Counted from the first letter of the stretch, positions 1-9,197 are shown. The stretch: 41,846 nt of DNA from JAHBNG01 sp039028975 (GCA_039028975.1 JBCCHB010000145.1:1-41846); one strand, 5' to 3'. Translations and numbers: made by a program. Notes: generated by a model not told the origin, from the sequence alone.

Positions 1-1
1 C

Positions 2-124
2 GCCAAATTACGCAGCTTCGCTCTCAACGTCTTTCGCTTTAACAGCGTCACCAATGTCAGTGATGAGATTTTTGATAATTGTATGGACTTTGACTCTTTG
101 GCTCTCTATTCTGGCTTACTTTAG
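2..124 (+). mobile_element. C-terminal end of a transposase-like ORF, cut by the window edge
   Basis: An open frame enters from the left edge and ends at TAG 122-124. Its roughly 40 residues (ALNVFRFN, then NVSDEIFDNC, then a hydrophobic end) resemble the C-terminus of DDE transposases of the IS4/ISAs1 type, as I remember them; the catalytic core would lie outside the window. The frame stops a few bases before the sulfatase-like reading begins, so the right end of an insertion sequence probably falls near 125-142. I could not verify an inverted terminal repeat because the left end is not visible. The family call is tentative; an unrelated gene end is possible. Confidence 0.4.
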
Positions 125-130
125 CACTGA

Positions 131-1258
131 ACAGCCCTGGGGGACGAAGGCTACAACACCACCTGCATTGGCTTCACTGGCAACCCCAGTTCGCGCGGCT
201 TTGATACCTACCTCGATTATGACGGGTGGGGTGATTGGAGCCAAGGTCGCAGCCCCAAAGCGCAAAATCTGAATAAAGTGGCCATCCCCGAAATGGAACG
301 GCTCGCGAAAAAACGCGACCCCTTCTTCCTCTTTCTGCGGCACATGGACCCCCATGCGCCCTACCTGCCACCTGCGCCCTACGAAAGAGCCTTCTACCAC
401 GGCAATGAGACCGACCCAAAGAACGAGTCCATGCAGCCGGTGATGGACTTCAAGCCCTTCCGCGACTGCTTTGCCTCGTGGATGCCCCCTGGCATTACCG
501 ACAAAGACTACATCATTGCCCAATACGATGGGGCGATTGCCTACATGGACGCCTGTATCCAAGGCATCTTCAACGCGGTCGAGGCCCTTAGCATCGAGGA
601 TGAGACCATGATTATCATCAACGGTGATCATGGTGAGACCCTCTACGATCACGAGTGCTGGTTTGATCACCACGGTCTCTATGAACCTACGCTGATGGTG
701 CCGCTGATTATCCGCTATTCAGGCAAGACGCTGGAAGGCAAACGCGTAACAGGCTTTAACCAGCACAAAGATCTGGTGCCAACCATTCTAGATTTGGCGG
801 ACCTGCCGCAAGCTATTCGCTTCGATGGCAACAGCCTCATGCCCATGGTTCGGAGCGAGGTGGCTTCATATGAGAGTGAGATGTATATCACCGAGTGTAC
901 GTGGATGCGCAAACATGGCTGGCGTACGCCCGAATGGAAGCTCATCATTGCCCTAGAGCCAGATTTCCACTTCAAGCCCGAAATCGAACTCTATAACCTG
1001 CTGGCCGATCCTGAAGAGAATAACAATGTGGCCAAGGAGAACCCCGACGTGGTCGAGTTTCTCCGCGCCCGCATGGATGCCTGGATTGAGCGTCGCGAAA
1101 AAGAGAGTGATCTGCAGAATCCCATCCATCACCAGGGCGATTGGCACGGGCACAAAGGCGTTGGCCCATTCAAAACCAGCCAGCAGGCTTATGATACGCT
1201 ATACATCGGCAGCCTGGCGGTTGGCGCAAAATTGCAGTCGCAGTCTCGGGAAGAGTAG
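131..1258 (+). pseudogene. Sulfatase, 5'-truncated remnant
   Basis: The frame encodes the central and C-terminal parts of an alkaline-phosphatase-fold sulfatase: a GYNTTCIGFTGNP segment, RHMDPHAPYLPP, YDGAIAYMDACI, the metal-ligand region NGDHGETLYDH and DLVPTILDLADL, with a family-typical tail. In-frame stops at 122-124 and 128-130 close it upstream. The N-terminal part carrying the first metal Asp residues and the formylglycine motif (C/S-x-P-x-R) is absent. A GTG at 278 could start a shorter product, but this would still lack the catalytic nucleophile. The adjacent transposase-like end suggests that an insertion removed the 5' part. If translated, the product should be inactive as a sulfatase. 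Confidence 0.7.
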
Positions 1259-1379
1259 GACGAGTTGTTCTATAAGTGGTCTTCCAGAAACGCCATAACT
1301 TCCTGCCACCAGCTTTCCTCGGCGGCTATCGGCCAGCCATTACGACCTGCCCCTTAAAATGTATCAACTTGGAGGAACT

Positions 1380-2072
1380 ATGACTACCCTTCGTGTGACG
1401 TTAGAAATTGGACCAAAGGGCAAGCGGGTGGTGGCAGTGGCACCTGATTGGCCCGGCCTCGAGCGCGGCGCAAAAACCGGGGAAGAGGCAATTGATAGGT
1501 TACGATCCTATATTCCGCGATATTCACAGGTGGCAACGCTAGCCGACATGAACGCGGAATTTAACGCCATCAAGAACATCAAGAACATCAACGTGGTCGA
1601 GCAGTATCCAGGAACGGGCTCAACAGATTTCAGGGGCATTTCGTTCGCGTTTTCGAGCATCGACAAGCAAGAGATATCGAGCGACGAATTGGAACGTGAG
1701 TTGACTTTGTTGCAGGCGTGCTGGGCATTTTTTGACGATGTGCGCGGACGGGTATCGGCTGAGATGCAGAAGGGCCCGCGGGGAGGCGGGCGAGACCGAG
1801 ACCAAATCGTCCGCCATACGTTTGCCGCAGAGCAGCAGTGGGCGAAGAAGATCGGTCTGCTCACGCCCGACGGTGCGATGCTGACCGATGAAGGTCTGAA
1901 ATCGCATCGCGACGGGTATTGTCTTGCCATAAGGAACTACCACTCATCTGGCAAGTTGGCTGGCAAGGTGGCTAAATGGCCGCTCCGATTCCTGATCCGG
2001 CACACCGCCTTTCACACCATGGACCATGCTTGGGAGATGGAAGACAAGGACCTGACTGCCAAAGAAGCGTGA
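1380..2072 (+). CDS. DinB-superfamily-like protein with HicB-like N-terminus
   Basis: This is a 230-residue soluble protein. The start at 1380 is chosen because GGAGG (1371-1375) sits just upstream; an in-frame ATG at 1359 has no comparable site. Residues 1-45 (RVTLEIGPKGKRVVAVAPDW, then a GEEAIDRL helix) resemble the small alpha/beta HicB antitoxin fold. The rest is helical, with spaced histidines (RHTFAAEQQW, then RHTAFHTMDHAWEM) recalling the metal-binding helices of DinB/YfiT-type four-helix proteins. No HicA toxin is adjacent, so a toxin-antitoxin role is not supported. The substrate is unknown; DinB relatives include thiol-dependent transferases. It stands alone between two damaged genes. 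Confidence 0.5.
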   Translation: MTTLRVTLEIGPKGKRVVAVAPDWPGLERGAKTGEEAIDRLRSYIPRYSQVATLADMNAEFNAIKNIKNINVVEQYPGTGSTDFRGISFAFSSIDKQEISSDELERELTLLQACWAFFDDVRGRVSAEMQKGPRGGGRDRDQIVRHTFAAEQQWAKKIGLLTPDGAMLTDEGLKSHRDGYCLAIRNYHSSGKLAGKVAKWPLRFLIRHTAFHTMDHAWEMEDKDLTAKEA

Positions 2073-2344
2073 ATTTGTACCCCCTTCCGTAAACTCTACA
2101 CCCCTCAAATACACCCACATATACACCCTTCGTGCGATGTAACACCCCCTGCTCCATGCTATTCTAAACGTATGTTGTGAGCATTCAGCTTATCAGCCGT
2201 CAGTGGGCAGCTTAGTTTCAATATGCCCAAGGTGCTGCCTGAATAGTCAAGCTGAAATGCTGACGATAGGTGCCCCCATCCTACTCGTAGCGCGCCTTTA
2301 CCGCGCTGAGTGCTAGCAAACATATAAAGGAAAGGAAGAAAAAC

Positions 2345-3042
2345 ATGACCATTTTAACGACAGGACAGACGCTTGATGGGAACGGTCAGCCTCTGGCCGA
2401 TTCCGGGTTTGAGGTTAAGAGCGGTAGCCGGTTTGCTCAACTGCTCAACCAACGCACTTCACCCATTTTTTCACGCCCCGCTTCGGGCGAATGGTTTTTC
2501 GAACTCGGTCGCACGCAAAATGGAAATGGACTGATTGAACGGGTTGTGGCGATCTCACGCCCCGGCAACGCAGGTCCGCCTGAACATATTCATACCGGCT
2601 ACGATGAAATTGTCGATGTGGTGCAAGGTGCATTTGTGGTGGTTGAACGTTCCGGAGAAAAAAATTCGGGGCTGGTGAAACTTTTGTGATTGAGAAAGGG
2701 AAACCACACTCGGTACGCGCGGCTTCAGGGGATGAGTTTGCCGTTGCGCTGATCGAGGTGCGGCCGGCAGCGACCTTTGGCATCCTTCTGCGCAACTACC
2801 TGGGACTTGATCACGAAGGGAAGCTCAGTCCGGAAGGGGTCCCCGAATTTTTGCAGGCGATGGTTCATACCTCCACCTTTTATCAAGATACGGTATTTAC
2901 AACTCCACCCCCGTCCATCACTATACCGCTGGCTAAAGCGTTGACCCCAGTGGCCCGTCTGGCCGGACATCAAGGCCGCAACCCGCGCTATGAAGATGAT
3001 GCCTTTTGGCTGAAGCGGGTAGCGCAACCAGAGGTGAAATAA
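2345..3042 (+). pseudogene. Cupin-domain protein interrupted by a +1 frameshift in an A7 run
   Basis: Two overlapping frames together make one cupin protein of about 230 residues. The first (2345-2689) carries the leading cupin motif (GPPEHIHTGYDEIVDVVQGA, containing the metal-ligand HxH and E) and runs out of frame after VVERSGEK. The second (from 2686) continues with the closing cupin strand KGKPHSVRA and a C-terminal helical part. Removing one A from the seven-A run 2658-2664 restores a continuous reading (EKKFGAGETFVIEKG). GGAAAGGAAG just upstream is a good ribosome site. The extra A may be a sequencing error, a true mutation or a slippage site; the sequence cannot decide. Family members are typically small metal-binding proteins or isomerases. 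Confidence 0.75.
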
Positions 3043-3110
3043 TCCGTTTCTGCTGGGCGCATCGGGTGCCACCAAATTTGTTATACCATCTTGAAAGGTA
3101 TATCCCAATC

Positions 3111-3932
3111 ATGAGCCCTATCTTACTACCGCGAACAAAAGCCAATTTCTTTTTCCTCTTTGCCTTCATCTGGTCCTTCTTTTTTTGGACCTTGACCATC
3201 CTCCTCGGGGGCATCTCGCAGTTCCCAGGCTCCATTTTGCAATACTTTGGCGGGGCTGGTCCCTTTGTGGCGGCCCTTGTCATTACTCATTTCTTTGAAG
3301 ACCGCCCCCTTCAGAGATGTTTCTGGAGCCGCACCTTTGATTTTCGGCGGATTCCACCCCGCTGGTTTATTCCGGCATTGCTTCTTCACCCCACTATCAT
3401 CTTATTTGCAGTCCTGTTCGACCTTGGGACGGGAGGCAGCCTCCAAGGAAAAGGCCCCTCGCTCAACGAGCCCTGGTCTTTGGTCAGTTTGGTCTTTTTC
3501 GTGTTTGTTTTCGGGCCCCTCCCGGAGGAGATGGGCTGGCGTGGGGTCGCGTACGACCGCCTCACCGCAAAGATGAATGCCCTGCAAGCCAGTTTATGGT
3601 TAGGGGTGGCCTGGGCTGCGTGGCATATCCCCCTCTTCTTTATAGAGGGCACCTTCCATGCCAGCCTTGGTTTTGGTAGCCCCCGCTTTTGGATATTTTT
3701 GCTCAGCAACATTCCCCTGACGGTCATCATGACCTGGATATATAACCACACCGAGAGAAGCACCTTGGCCGCGGTCCTGGTTCATTTTTCGGGAAACATG
3801 GTGGGAGCCCTAATCATCAAATCCCCCCAGCTCGCCTTCTATGAATTGCTCGGACTACTCCTGGTTGCGCTCCTTTTAACTGTGAGAACTGGCCCAAGTT
3901 TGAAAAATTCTAGAGTCACAGAGGTTGCTTGA
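3111..3932 (+). CDS. CPBP (CAAX/Rce1-like) intramembrane metalloprotease
   Basis: This is a 273-residue multi-pass membrane protein. The start at 3111 (MSPILLPRTK) follows a weak GAAAGG site; the frame is open further upstream but that part is not membrane-like. The ABI/CPBP signature is complete: PLPEEMGWRG (E139, E140, R144), a second motif WAAWHIPLFF (H172) and a third VLVHFSGN (H225). These residues line the active site inside the membrane in Rce1-type proteases. Bacterial members serve in bacteriocin self-immunity or peptide processing; no bacteriocin precursor is visible nearby, so the substrate is unknown. The fold call is firm. Confidence 0.85.
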   Translation: MSPILLPRTKANFFFLFAFIWSFFFWTLTILLGGISQFPGSILQYFGGAGPFVAALVITHFFEDRPLQRCFWSRTFDFRRIPPRWFIPALLLHPTIILFAVLFDLGTGGSLQGKGPSLNEPWSLVSLVFFVFVFGPLPEEMGWRGVAYDRLTAKMNALQASLWLGVAWAAWHIPLFFIEGTFHASLGFGSPRFWIFLLSNIPLTVIMTWIYNHTERSTLAAVLVHFSGNMVGALIIKSPQLAFYELLGLLLVALLLTVRTGPSLKNSRVTEVA

Positions 3933-3959
3933 TTTTTCCACATTATACCAATTGCGGTT

Positions 3960-4024
3960 GTAGAGACCATGAATCCATCACAGGTTTCTCCCTGGGATTC
4001 GCCAAATTCATTCATGGTCTCTAC
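3960..4024. repeat. Inverted repeat, 15-bp perfect arms, 35-nt loop
   Basis: The left arm GTAGAGACCATGAAT (3960-3974) is the exact reverse complement of 4010-4024. It lies between the CPBP gene and the decayed SDR. No T-run follows either arm, so it is not a classical intrinsic terminator. A smaller alternative pairing (GAATCC at 3971 with GGATTC at 3995) lies inside. It is one of several long-stem intergenic hairpins of similar geometry in this window. Confidence 0.8.
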
Positions 4025-4052
4025 AGAGCCAAACGGTATTATTTGAAAATGA

Positions 4053-4617
4053 AGACTTGACGTTGTGGTGAACAACGCGGGCGTCTGGATGAACGGATTT
4101 CAGGAGACGGAAGACGGGTTTGAGATCACCTGGCAGGTCAACCACGTGGCTCCTTTCTTGCTTACCCGACGTTTGCTGCCTGCTCTGCTCCAGCGCGCCG
4201 ATGCTCGCGTAATCAACATCTCTTCCAGCGGGCATCGGTCGGGAAAGATCCATTTCGACAACGTCAATCTGCGGCGTGATTTCAACGGCATGCGCGCGTA
4301 CCTCCAATCAAAGCTGGCTAACGTACTCTTCACCCAGGAGCTGGCTCGACACACGCAGGGCTTGTCCTTGATAGCCCACGCGGTGGACCCGGGTGCGGTG
4401 CAAACGCAACTCCTCGCCGAAACGGGGTTTAACGTGCCTACGGTCAAACCTACGGAGGAAATTGTGGGGAGAGTTGGCGGCCGTTTTGGGACCTGAGGGT
4501 CGAAGGAGCATTGGCGACTACTTCGAGCCAGATGGAAGGCGCTCGGAGCCATCCACCCGCGACGCCGAGCTCGCAGCCAGACTCTGGTCGATGAGCGAGA
4601 GGCAGATCACAACGTAG
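4053..4617 (+). pseudogene. Short-chain dehydrogenase/reductase, decayed
   Basis: The reading starts abruptly after an in-frame TGA (4050-4052) at LDVVVNNAGV, the middle of an SDR, so the Rossmann GxxxGxG segment is missing. It continues through INISSSGH (catalytic Ser region), the active-site YLQSK and the VDPGAVQT strand, as in retinol-dehydrogenase-like SDRs. The frame ends at 4496. The expected family C-terminus (YFEPDGRRSEPS, then AARLWSMSERQ) continues in another frame to 4617, indicating a frameshift or small deletion near 4450-4490. With no cofactor-binding half, no function is expected. Confidence 0.75.
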
Positions 4618-4872
4618 GTAAGCCTTGCGTACCCCTCCAGCGTGAGCACACCACAGTAGCCGTTGCGTTTGGGCCCAGCCCTAGTGCAGGCGATGTTTGA
4701 GGACATTCACGAGTTGTTTCGAACTGGAAAAAGAACAATGAGTAAACCGCTATTAGGGCAGAGCAGCTGATGAAGGAAACAGTCTGAGCTGCCTAACAAT
4801 GACGTTGGTGCTGACCCATTGGCAGGAGCCCAAGAATGACTATGCAACAACCTTACAATATTATTTCTGGAC

Positions 4873-4902
4873 AAACCCTAAGCAGACCGCTGCTTAGGGT
4901 TT
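4873..4902 (-). terminator. Terminator-like hairpin overlapping a stop codon
   Basis: A perfect 13-bp inverted repeat with a 4-nt loop: AAACCCTAAGCAG (4873-4885) pairs with 4890-4902. The stop codon of the minus-strand gene 4878-5606 (4878-4880) lies inside the stem. Read on the minus strand, the stem ends in GGGTTTG, so a short T-run is present. This fits termination immediately at the end of that gene. Confidence 0.6.
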
Positions 4903-5606
4903 ACTCGCAACTGCACTACCATGCCGATCATAAGCAGGAGCAGCACAACCGTCAGACTAAGACTGCCGACGGCAAGCGTTGGAGTGGTTGGCACTGCAAT
5001 CGTCTTGGCAAGAGAAGAAGTCTTGTTGCCCTGCGATTGCGTAAAATCTGAACTGGTTGTCATTTCGATCATCACGCGTCTGCTTCGATAGCGTATTAAT
5101 CCCACCGACGACCAATCTTCGCCATCCTCGATACCCCACATAGCGATGGACTGCGCAGCCGCGTCACCATTGTAGAGAGGATAGCTGCCTCTCGGTAGCA
5201 AGAATCCCAAAACTGCCGAGTTGTAGTCAGCGAGCTCGGCTGCCGCAGAATCTTCAGTGCCGGAACCCGAATCTCTTAAGTGAAGCAGATTGACCATCAC
5301 AAAGGGGCCACCGTCATCGCTTCGCATGAAATCCAGAAGCTGAAGCAGTTCGTTTGCTGAACCTTCGCCTTCAGAGCTGCCCGGCTGCTGTCCGGTGAGT
5401 TGTCTTTCAATCTCGTCCAGCGACATTTGGGAAAGATCCAGAGCCCCGGCTTCGGTCTGGGGAGCTTGAGCAAGCATTCTGCCCAGATAGAGTTTGATCT
5501 CTTCATCCGTTAATGGCCCTTCAAACGCTCCGTGCCAGATAAAGAACAGCAATAGCAGAATTGAAACGCTGCCCCAATTGATCAGTGTTTTGGTGAAAGT
5601 GGACAT
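4878..5606 (-). CDS. Membrane-anchored protein with DUF1330-like central domain
   Basis: This 242-residue protein has an N-terminal transmembrane segment (residues about 12-26), a soluble middle and a C-terminal hydrophobic segment (about 210-232) followed by a basic tail. The middle part (PFVMVNLLHLRD, then IAMWGIEDGEDW, then LIRYRSRR) looks like a single dimeric alpha/beta-barrel (DUF1330/EthD-like) domain, where FVMVNLL is a common first strand. The start at 5606 is preceded by AGAAGAGG on the coding strand. A 20-bp palindrome lies just upstream and a terminator overlaps the stop, so it appears to be a monocistronic regulated unit. The function is unknown. Confidence 0.6.
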   Translation of the reverse strand: MSTFTKTLINWGSVSILLLLFFIWHGAFEGPLTDEEIKLYLGRMLAQAPQTEAGALDLSQMSLDEIERQLTGQQPGSSEGEGSANELLQLLDFMRSDDGGPFVMVNLLHLRDSGSGTEDSAAAELADYNSAVLGFLLPRGSYPLYNGDAAAQSIAMWGIEDGEDWSSVGLIRYRSRRVMIEMTTSSDFTQSQGNKTSSLAKTIAVPTTPTLAVGSLSLTVVLLLLMIGMVVQLRVNPKQRSA

Positions 5607-5628
5607 AACCCTCTTCTTTCGTAACTAT

Positions 5629-5648
5629 ACAGGTGGGTTGACACCTGT
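5629..5648. promoter_or_regulatory. Candidate operator palindrome
   Basis: ACAGGTG, a 6-nt centre, then CACCTGT: a perfect 7+7 inverted repeat, 23 nt upstream of the start at 5606. Size and position suit a dimeric repressor such as a TetR or MarR protein. No dedicated regulator lies next to it. Confidence 0.5.
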
Positions 5649-6019
5649 GGTATAAGTAAAGACATGCAGTAATTAGAAAACGAAATTGCGGAACTGAAGC
5701 AAGAGAATACCGAATAACGTATTTATCACAAGCTGGTTGATGCTGCTCTGGCAGCCAATCCCCCTCCGAAAGATGGCTGGCCTCGTAGTTACCTGATTGG
5801 AATGTTTTTCACGCCCTTTAGTATCGAAAATGTCCCAACTGTACAGATCGCGATCCTCGAAATAATGCACCATTGACTTGCACGAACATTTATCACTCCT
5901 ATTTTTTCCAAAAGCCAAGAAGTTGACGGCACTGGATAAATCCAGCGACTGCTATGGTAAACCTGCTTAAGCAACCTGCTTTCACGTCAATAAGTGACAG
6001 TGACCAACGCGCAACTTAT
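5649..6019. other. Gene-poor spacer, no supportable gene
   Basis: The spacer separates two minus-strand transcription units. On the plus strand a short coiled-coil-like reading (ENEIAELKQENTE) around 5680-5720 is cut by TAA and continues briefly as IYHKLVDAALAANPPP. This may be a worn fragment of an old gene, but it is too short to name. The 81-codon minus-strand frame at 5673-5918 has no recognisable features and I do not call it. Confidence 0.4.
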
Positions 6020-7846
6020 CTACTGCTTTCTGCTATTCAACTCTCTTTGTTGCCAACCAAATACGGCGAAGATGCCCACCGTAAGAACCGTCAAAATCAA
6101 GGTGAGTAGCGTGTCACCCATCATCTGGCGTATTAATTTCTCACCGATCTCACCTTCCTGAGTGTAGTGTTCAGGCACGGACTGTACACCATTTTCTTTG
6201 GTGTAGCTCTGATAGAGATTCAGCATATACTGAAACTGGCCGGGATTTTGCGCCTTGAGATCCATAGTTTCCCCGGGGTCGTTTACGGTGTCAAACATGT
6301 ACCATTCGTTATCTCCCAACGGCCCGCGGTTTAATACAATTTTGTACCTGTCATTGAACAAAGCCGTGTTACCTGCCACTTCATAGCCCACATAATCATT
6401 AGAATGATAGACCTGCTCCGCAGTACCTTTCAATATGGGTGTCAGATTTTTGCCCGTCATCGGTTCAATCCACCTGCCTCCGAACCGTGCAGGTCTATCA
6501 TTCTGATCCTGGGGCTGCTCTACATTTGTCATGGCCAATATAGTTGGTGCGATATCAATAACATGGGCAGATGCATGCGTAAAATCTCTCCGGTTCTCGA
6601 CGCCGGGGCCGGAAATGATTAAGGGGACACGTAGCCCGCCTTCCGCGGTGTGGAACTTGAAATAACTCAAGGGAGAAGCGGCCGCATGGGCATAGTTCGG
6701 TCCGATAAAGTTCAAGCTGCCGATTTCCCCTAGATCTTCATAGTCGTGGGTATACCCCTGTGACGTCATTGTAGCTTCACTCTGGGCGTTATATTCGGGC
6801 CCATTGTCTGACGTAAAGATGAAGACCGTGTTATCGAGCTGTCCCTGCTCTTCAAGATAGCCGATTAACCGGCCAATGTTATAGTCCATGGCCGAAACCA
6901 TCCCGGCATAGACAGCCATCCGTTTGGCTTCGAAGCGTTGTTCCTCTTCGCTTAGGGCATCCCAATCGTCGATAAAATCATGATCGACCCGATCACTGCC
7001 ATCTGGCACCAGGCCGATACGCATGGCGCTATCATGACGGGCACTGCGCAACGCATACCACCCTTCGCTGTAGGTCTGCAAATAAGGATCGGTAAATTCC
7101 TTCGGGGCCTGAACCGGTATATGGACGGCAAGGAAGGAGAGATATGAGAAGAATGGTTGCCCGTCGTCTAGATTCGAATCGATAAAGCCGATCATTTCAT
7201 CAACCAGTAACGCTGAACTGTAAAAGGGCTCTTCCAGCTGAACCTCTTTCCCGTCCTGCGTCCAATGGGCATGATCATACAAAGCTGAATAGGGTCTTTG
7301 CTCCCAGTTATCGGCACCAGAGTCTGCCATTGAGAGCGTGCGCTCAAACCCCCTATTAAAAGGGAGAAGCTCTTCTGTTTTGCCAAGGTGCCACTTCCCG
7401 GTCATATAGGTGTGATACCCGTCAGCGTGGAGCAGCGACGCGACGGTGGCTACATTGGGACTAAGCACACCCTCGTAATTCTCATAGCCGCGTTGCTCTG
7501 GCGGCAAAGCTTCCGGAATGTTGGGAACCCCCGCCAGATGATTATCAACCCCTGTCAGCAACATGGCCCGCGATGGGGCACAGCTGGGAGACGTATGATA
7601 GTTGGAAAACTTCACCCCCTGATCGGCCAGCCGATCAATGTTCGGTGTCTGTATCTCACTGCCGTAGGCACTCAGGTCGGTATACCCCAGATCGTCAGCC
7701 AGAATAACGATGACATTGGGCCGCTCTGATAGTTTGTTGTTGGCAAGAGCTACCTCAGTACGACTATCAGATGTGGCAGCGACAGATACACTCAGGACCA
7801 GAGAGGTACATCCTATCAGCAGTCGACGTTTGAAATGATTAACCAT
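6020..7846 (-). CDS. Type I sulfatase (arylsulfatase family), membrane-anchored
   Basis: This 608-residue exported sulfatase hydrolyses sulfate esters using a formylglycine made from Cys. The modification site CAPSR (C89-R93, within HTSPSCAPSRAMLLTG) is intact. N-terminal metal ligands are in NVIVILADDLGYTDL (D51, D52); later landmarks are GKWHLGK and FTSDNGPE. An N-terminal signal segment (residues about 5-25) exports it, and a C-terminal transmembrane helix near residues 580-600 followed by a basic tail suggests membrane tethering. The start at 7846 is preferred over an upstream ATG because GGAAGGA lies 10 nt ahead. It overlaps the preceding gene by 8 nt, which implies translational coupling. 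The substrate is unknown. A SUMF1-like gene lies at 24.3 kb but lacks the expected cysteines. Confidence 0.9.
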   Translation of the reverse strand: MVNHFKRRLLIGCTSLVLSVSVAATSDSRTEVALANNKLSERPNVIVILADDLGYTDLSAYGSEIQTPNIDRLADQGVKFSNYHTSPSCAPSRAMLLTGVDNHLAGVPNIPEALPPEQRGYENYEGVLSPNVATVASLLHADGYHTYMTGKWHLGKTEELLPFNRGFERTLSMADSGADNWEQRPYSALYDHAHWTQDGKEVQLEEPFYSSALLVDEMIGFIDSNLDDGQPFFSYLSFLAVHIPVQAPKEFTDPYLQTYSEGWYALRSARHDSAMRIGLVPDGSDRVDHDFIDDWDALSEEEQRFEAKRMAVYAGMVSAMDYNIGRLIGYLEEQGQLDNTVFIFTSDNGPEYNAQSEATMTSQGYTHDYEDLGEIGSLNFIGPNYAHAAASPLSYFKFHTAEGGLRVPLIISGPGVENRRDFTHASAHVIDIAPTILAMTNVEQPQDQNDRPARFGGRWIEPMTGKNLTPILKGTAEQVYHSNDYVGYEVAGNTALFNDRYKIVLNRGPLGDNEWYMFDTVNDPGETMDLKAQNPGQFQYMLNLYQSYTKENGVQSVPEHYTQEGEIGEKLIRQMMGDTLLTLILTVLTVGIFAVFGWQQRELNSRKQ

Positions 7847-8267
7847 TTGCTGATTCCTTCCCCGACAAGGCTCGAGAAGCAAGACCAAACCAGACAGCCA
7901 GCACAACTTCTAAAGCAACAAACTCTAGGACAAGCGCTGCATCATAGAGTGCGAATGCCAGCAGGCGGAAAATGCCGATGCAGGCCAAGATGATAGAGAC
8001 AGGCATCAGCCAATCGCCCTTTTGCGTAACGACAGTGCCCATGACCACCAGACCCATTCCTAAAAACAGACCGCCGATATCACTCATCTGACTGCTTAGA
8101 GCCGCGCCACTCAATAGGGGCATCATCAGGGCAGATGCGGCAGCTTCGGGAGAAACAAGCCACTGATAACCGGTGTACAAAAAGAAAACGCCCGGCAAGA
8201 TCAGAAATATGTTCAAGAGTATCTGCCGAACCGGAATGTTTGATCCGCGACTATTCATACGTTTCAC
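7839..8267 (-). CDS. Four-helix membrane protein, DUF4345-like
   Basis: This 142-residue protein has four predicted transmembrane helices (about 17-33, 62-80, 87-105, 112-130) and the small-residue-rich segment MSDIGGLFLGMGLV, typical of DUF4345-type proteins. It starts one base after the stop of the DJ-1/PfpI gene and overlaps the sulfatase start, so the three form one operon. No enzymatic motif is visible. A second protein of this general kind is at 18357-18773. Confidence 0.6.
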   Translation of the reverse strand: MKRMNSRGSNIPVRQILLNIFLILPGVFFLYTGYQWLVSPEAAASALMMPLLSGAALSSQMSDIGGLFLGMGLVVMGTVVTQKGDWLMPVSIILACIGIFRLLAFALYDAALVLEFVALEVVLAVWFGLASRALSGKESANG

Positions 8268-9119
8268 TTACCTTTGAGACAACAACTCAGTGATCTTATG
8301 CGACGCTTCCAGGCCCGAGTTTTGGTTTTGCCCAGTGACAAAGCGCTGCTCGTCGTCCACTGATACGTGAGTGGCAAAGAAATCGCTGAAAGCCGTACTG
8401 GACTCAAAAATAGCCCCGGCTTTTCTCAATTCCGTTTCCGGATGTCTGGGCGTAAATGAAATATTGAGATCCTCTAGTTGCCCGTTGGTGACGCCCGTTG
8501 CCCTACGCCCAGCAATCAATAAATTACCATCCAGGTCTTCAGCTCTTACCAATCCTAAGGCGCCATGACAGACCGAACCGATAATTGTTTCCTTTTCTGA
8601 GTAGTAGGCATCAGAAATTTTCTGGGCCAAAACGTCAGATTGTTCCAAATCGTAGGCCGCACCCCATCCCCCAGAAAGAAAGACCACATCATATGCGGCA
8701 AAGTCAACGTCATCGATCTTCATCGAATTGTTCACCTTGGCTTGGAAAACCGCATCATTCTGAAAGCGTTTGTCCTCATCAGAAACAATCAGATAGTTGA
8801 AAGAGGATGGATCAACGGGGATTTCTCCCCCCTTTATGCTGGCGATATCTACATCCATGCCAGCTTCCAGAAATACATAATAAGGGTGGGTCATTTCAGA
8901 AGCCAACACACCTGTGGGTGCACCATCTGTTTCACCCGGCCGTGACAATACCCCGTGACTGGTTGTCACGATCAGGGCTTTCCCGCCTTCGACCTTGTAG
9001 GTTGGCCCGTCATAGTCGGGATGTATGCCCAGGGCATTCGTGATAGATGGAAGAAAAGCAATCAACAACAGGGCGACAACGACAATGCTGCCAGCACTAA
9101 TTAGTAATTTCTTTCTCAT
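8268..9119 (-). CDS. DJ-1/PfpI family protein, membrane-anchored
   Basis: This is a 283-residue protein with an N-terminal hydrophobic anchor (residues about 5-28) and a class I glutamine-amidotransferase-like domain. The nucleophile elbow is GSVCHGALGL (C184, H185), preceded by VVFLSGGWGA, the usual oxyanion strand. Relatives include glyoxalase III/deglycases, chaperones and intracellular peptidases. Here the anchor suggests an envelope location, unlike most members. CGGAGAAAA just ahead of the ATG is a good ribosome site. It is the first gene of an operon with the DUF4345-like protein and the sulfatase. The exact reaction is not predictable. Confidence 0.8.
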   Translation of the reverse strand: MRKKLLISAGSIVVVALLLIAFLPSITNALGIHPDYDGPTYKVEGGKALIVTTSHGVLSRPGETDGAPTGVLASEMTHPYYVFLEAGMDVDIASIKGGEIPVDPSSFNYLIVSDEDKRFQNDAVFQAKVNNSMKIDDVDFAAYDVVFLSGGWGAAYDLEQSDVLAQKISDAYYSEKETIIGSVCHGALGLVRAEDLDGNLLIAGRRATGVTNGQLEDLNISFTPRHPETELRKAGAIFESSTAFSDFFATHVSVDDEQRFVTGQNQNSGLEASHKITELLSQR

Positions 9120-9197
9120 AATTTTTCTCCGTGTTTAAATTTTGGTTGGGGCAACTAGCACGCTTGCGCGGCTGCCCACTGATAGCTTTCGTTAAAA

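Noticed and set aside
54..272. 72-codon plus-strand frame starting with a hydrophobic segment
   Set aside because: It overlaps the transposase-like end and the sulfatase remnant in another frame and shows no family features beyond the chance hydrophobic start.
116..673. 185-codon minus-strand frame opposite the sulfatase remnant
   Set aside because: It is the antisense shadow of a clearly sulfatase-like plus-strand reading.
1380..2072. HicB antitoxin of a toxin-antitoxin pair
   Set aside because: Only the N-terminus is HicB-like, the rest is DinB-like, and no HicA gene is adjacent.
5673..5918. 81-codon minus-strand frame
   Set aside because: No ribosome site, no recognisable motif and an odd composition; the spacer looks non-coding or decayed.
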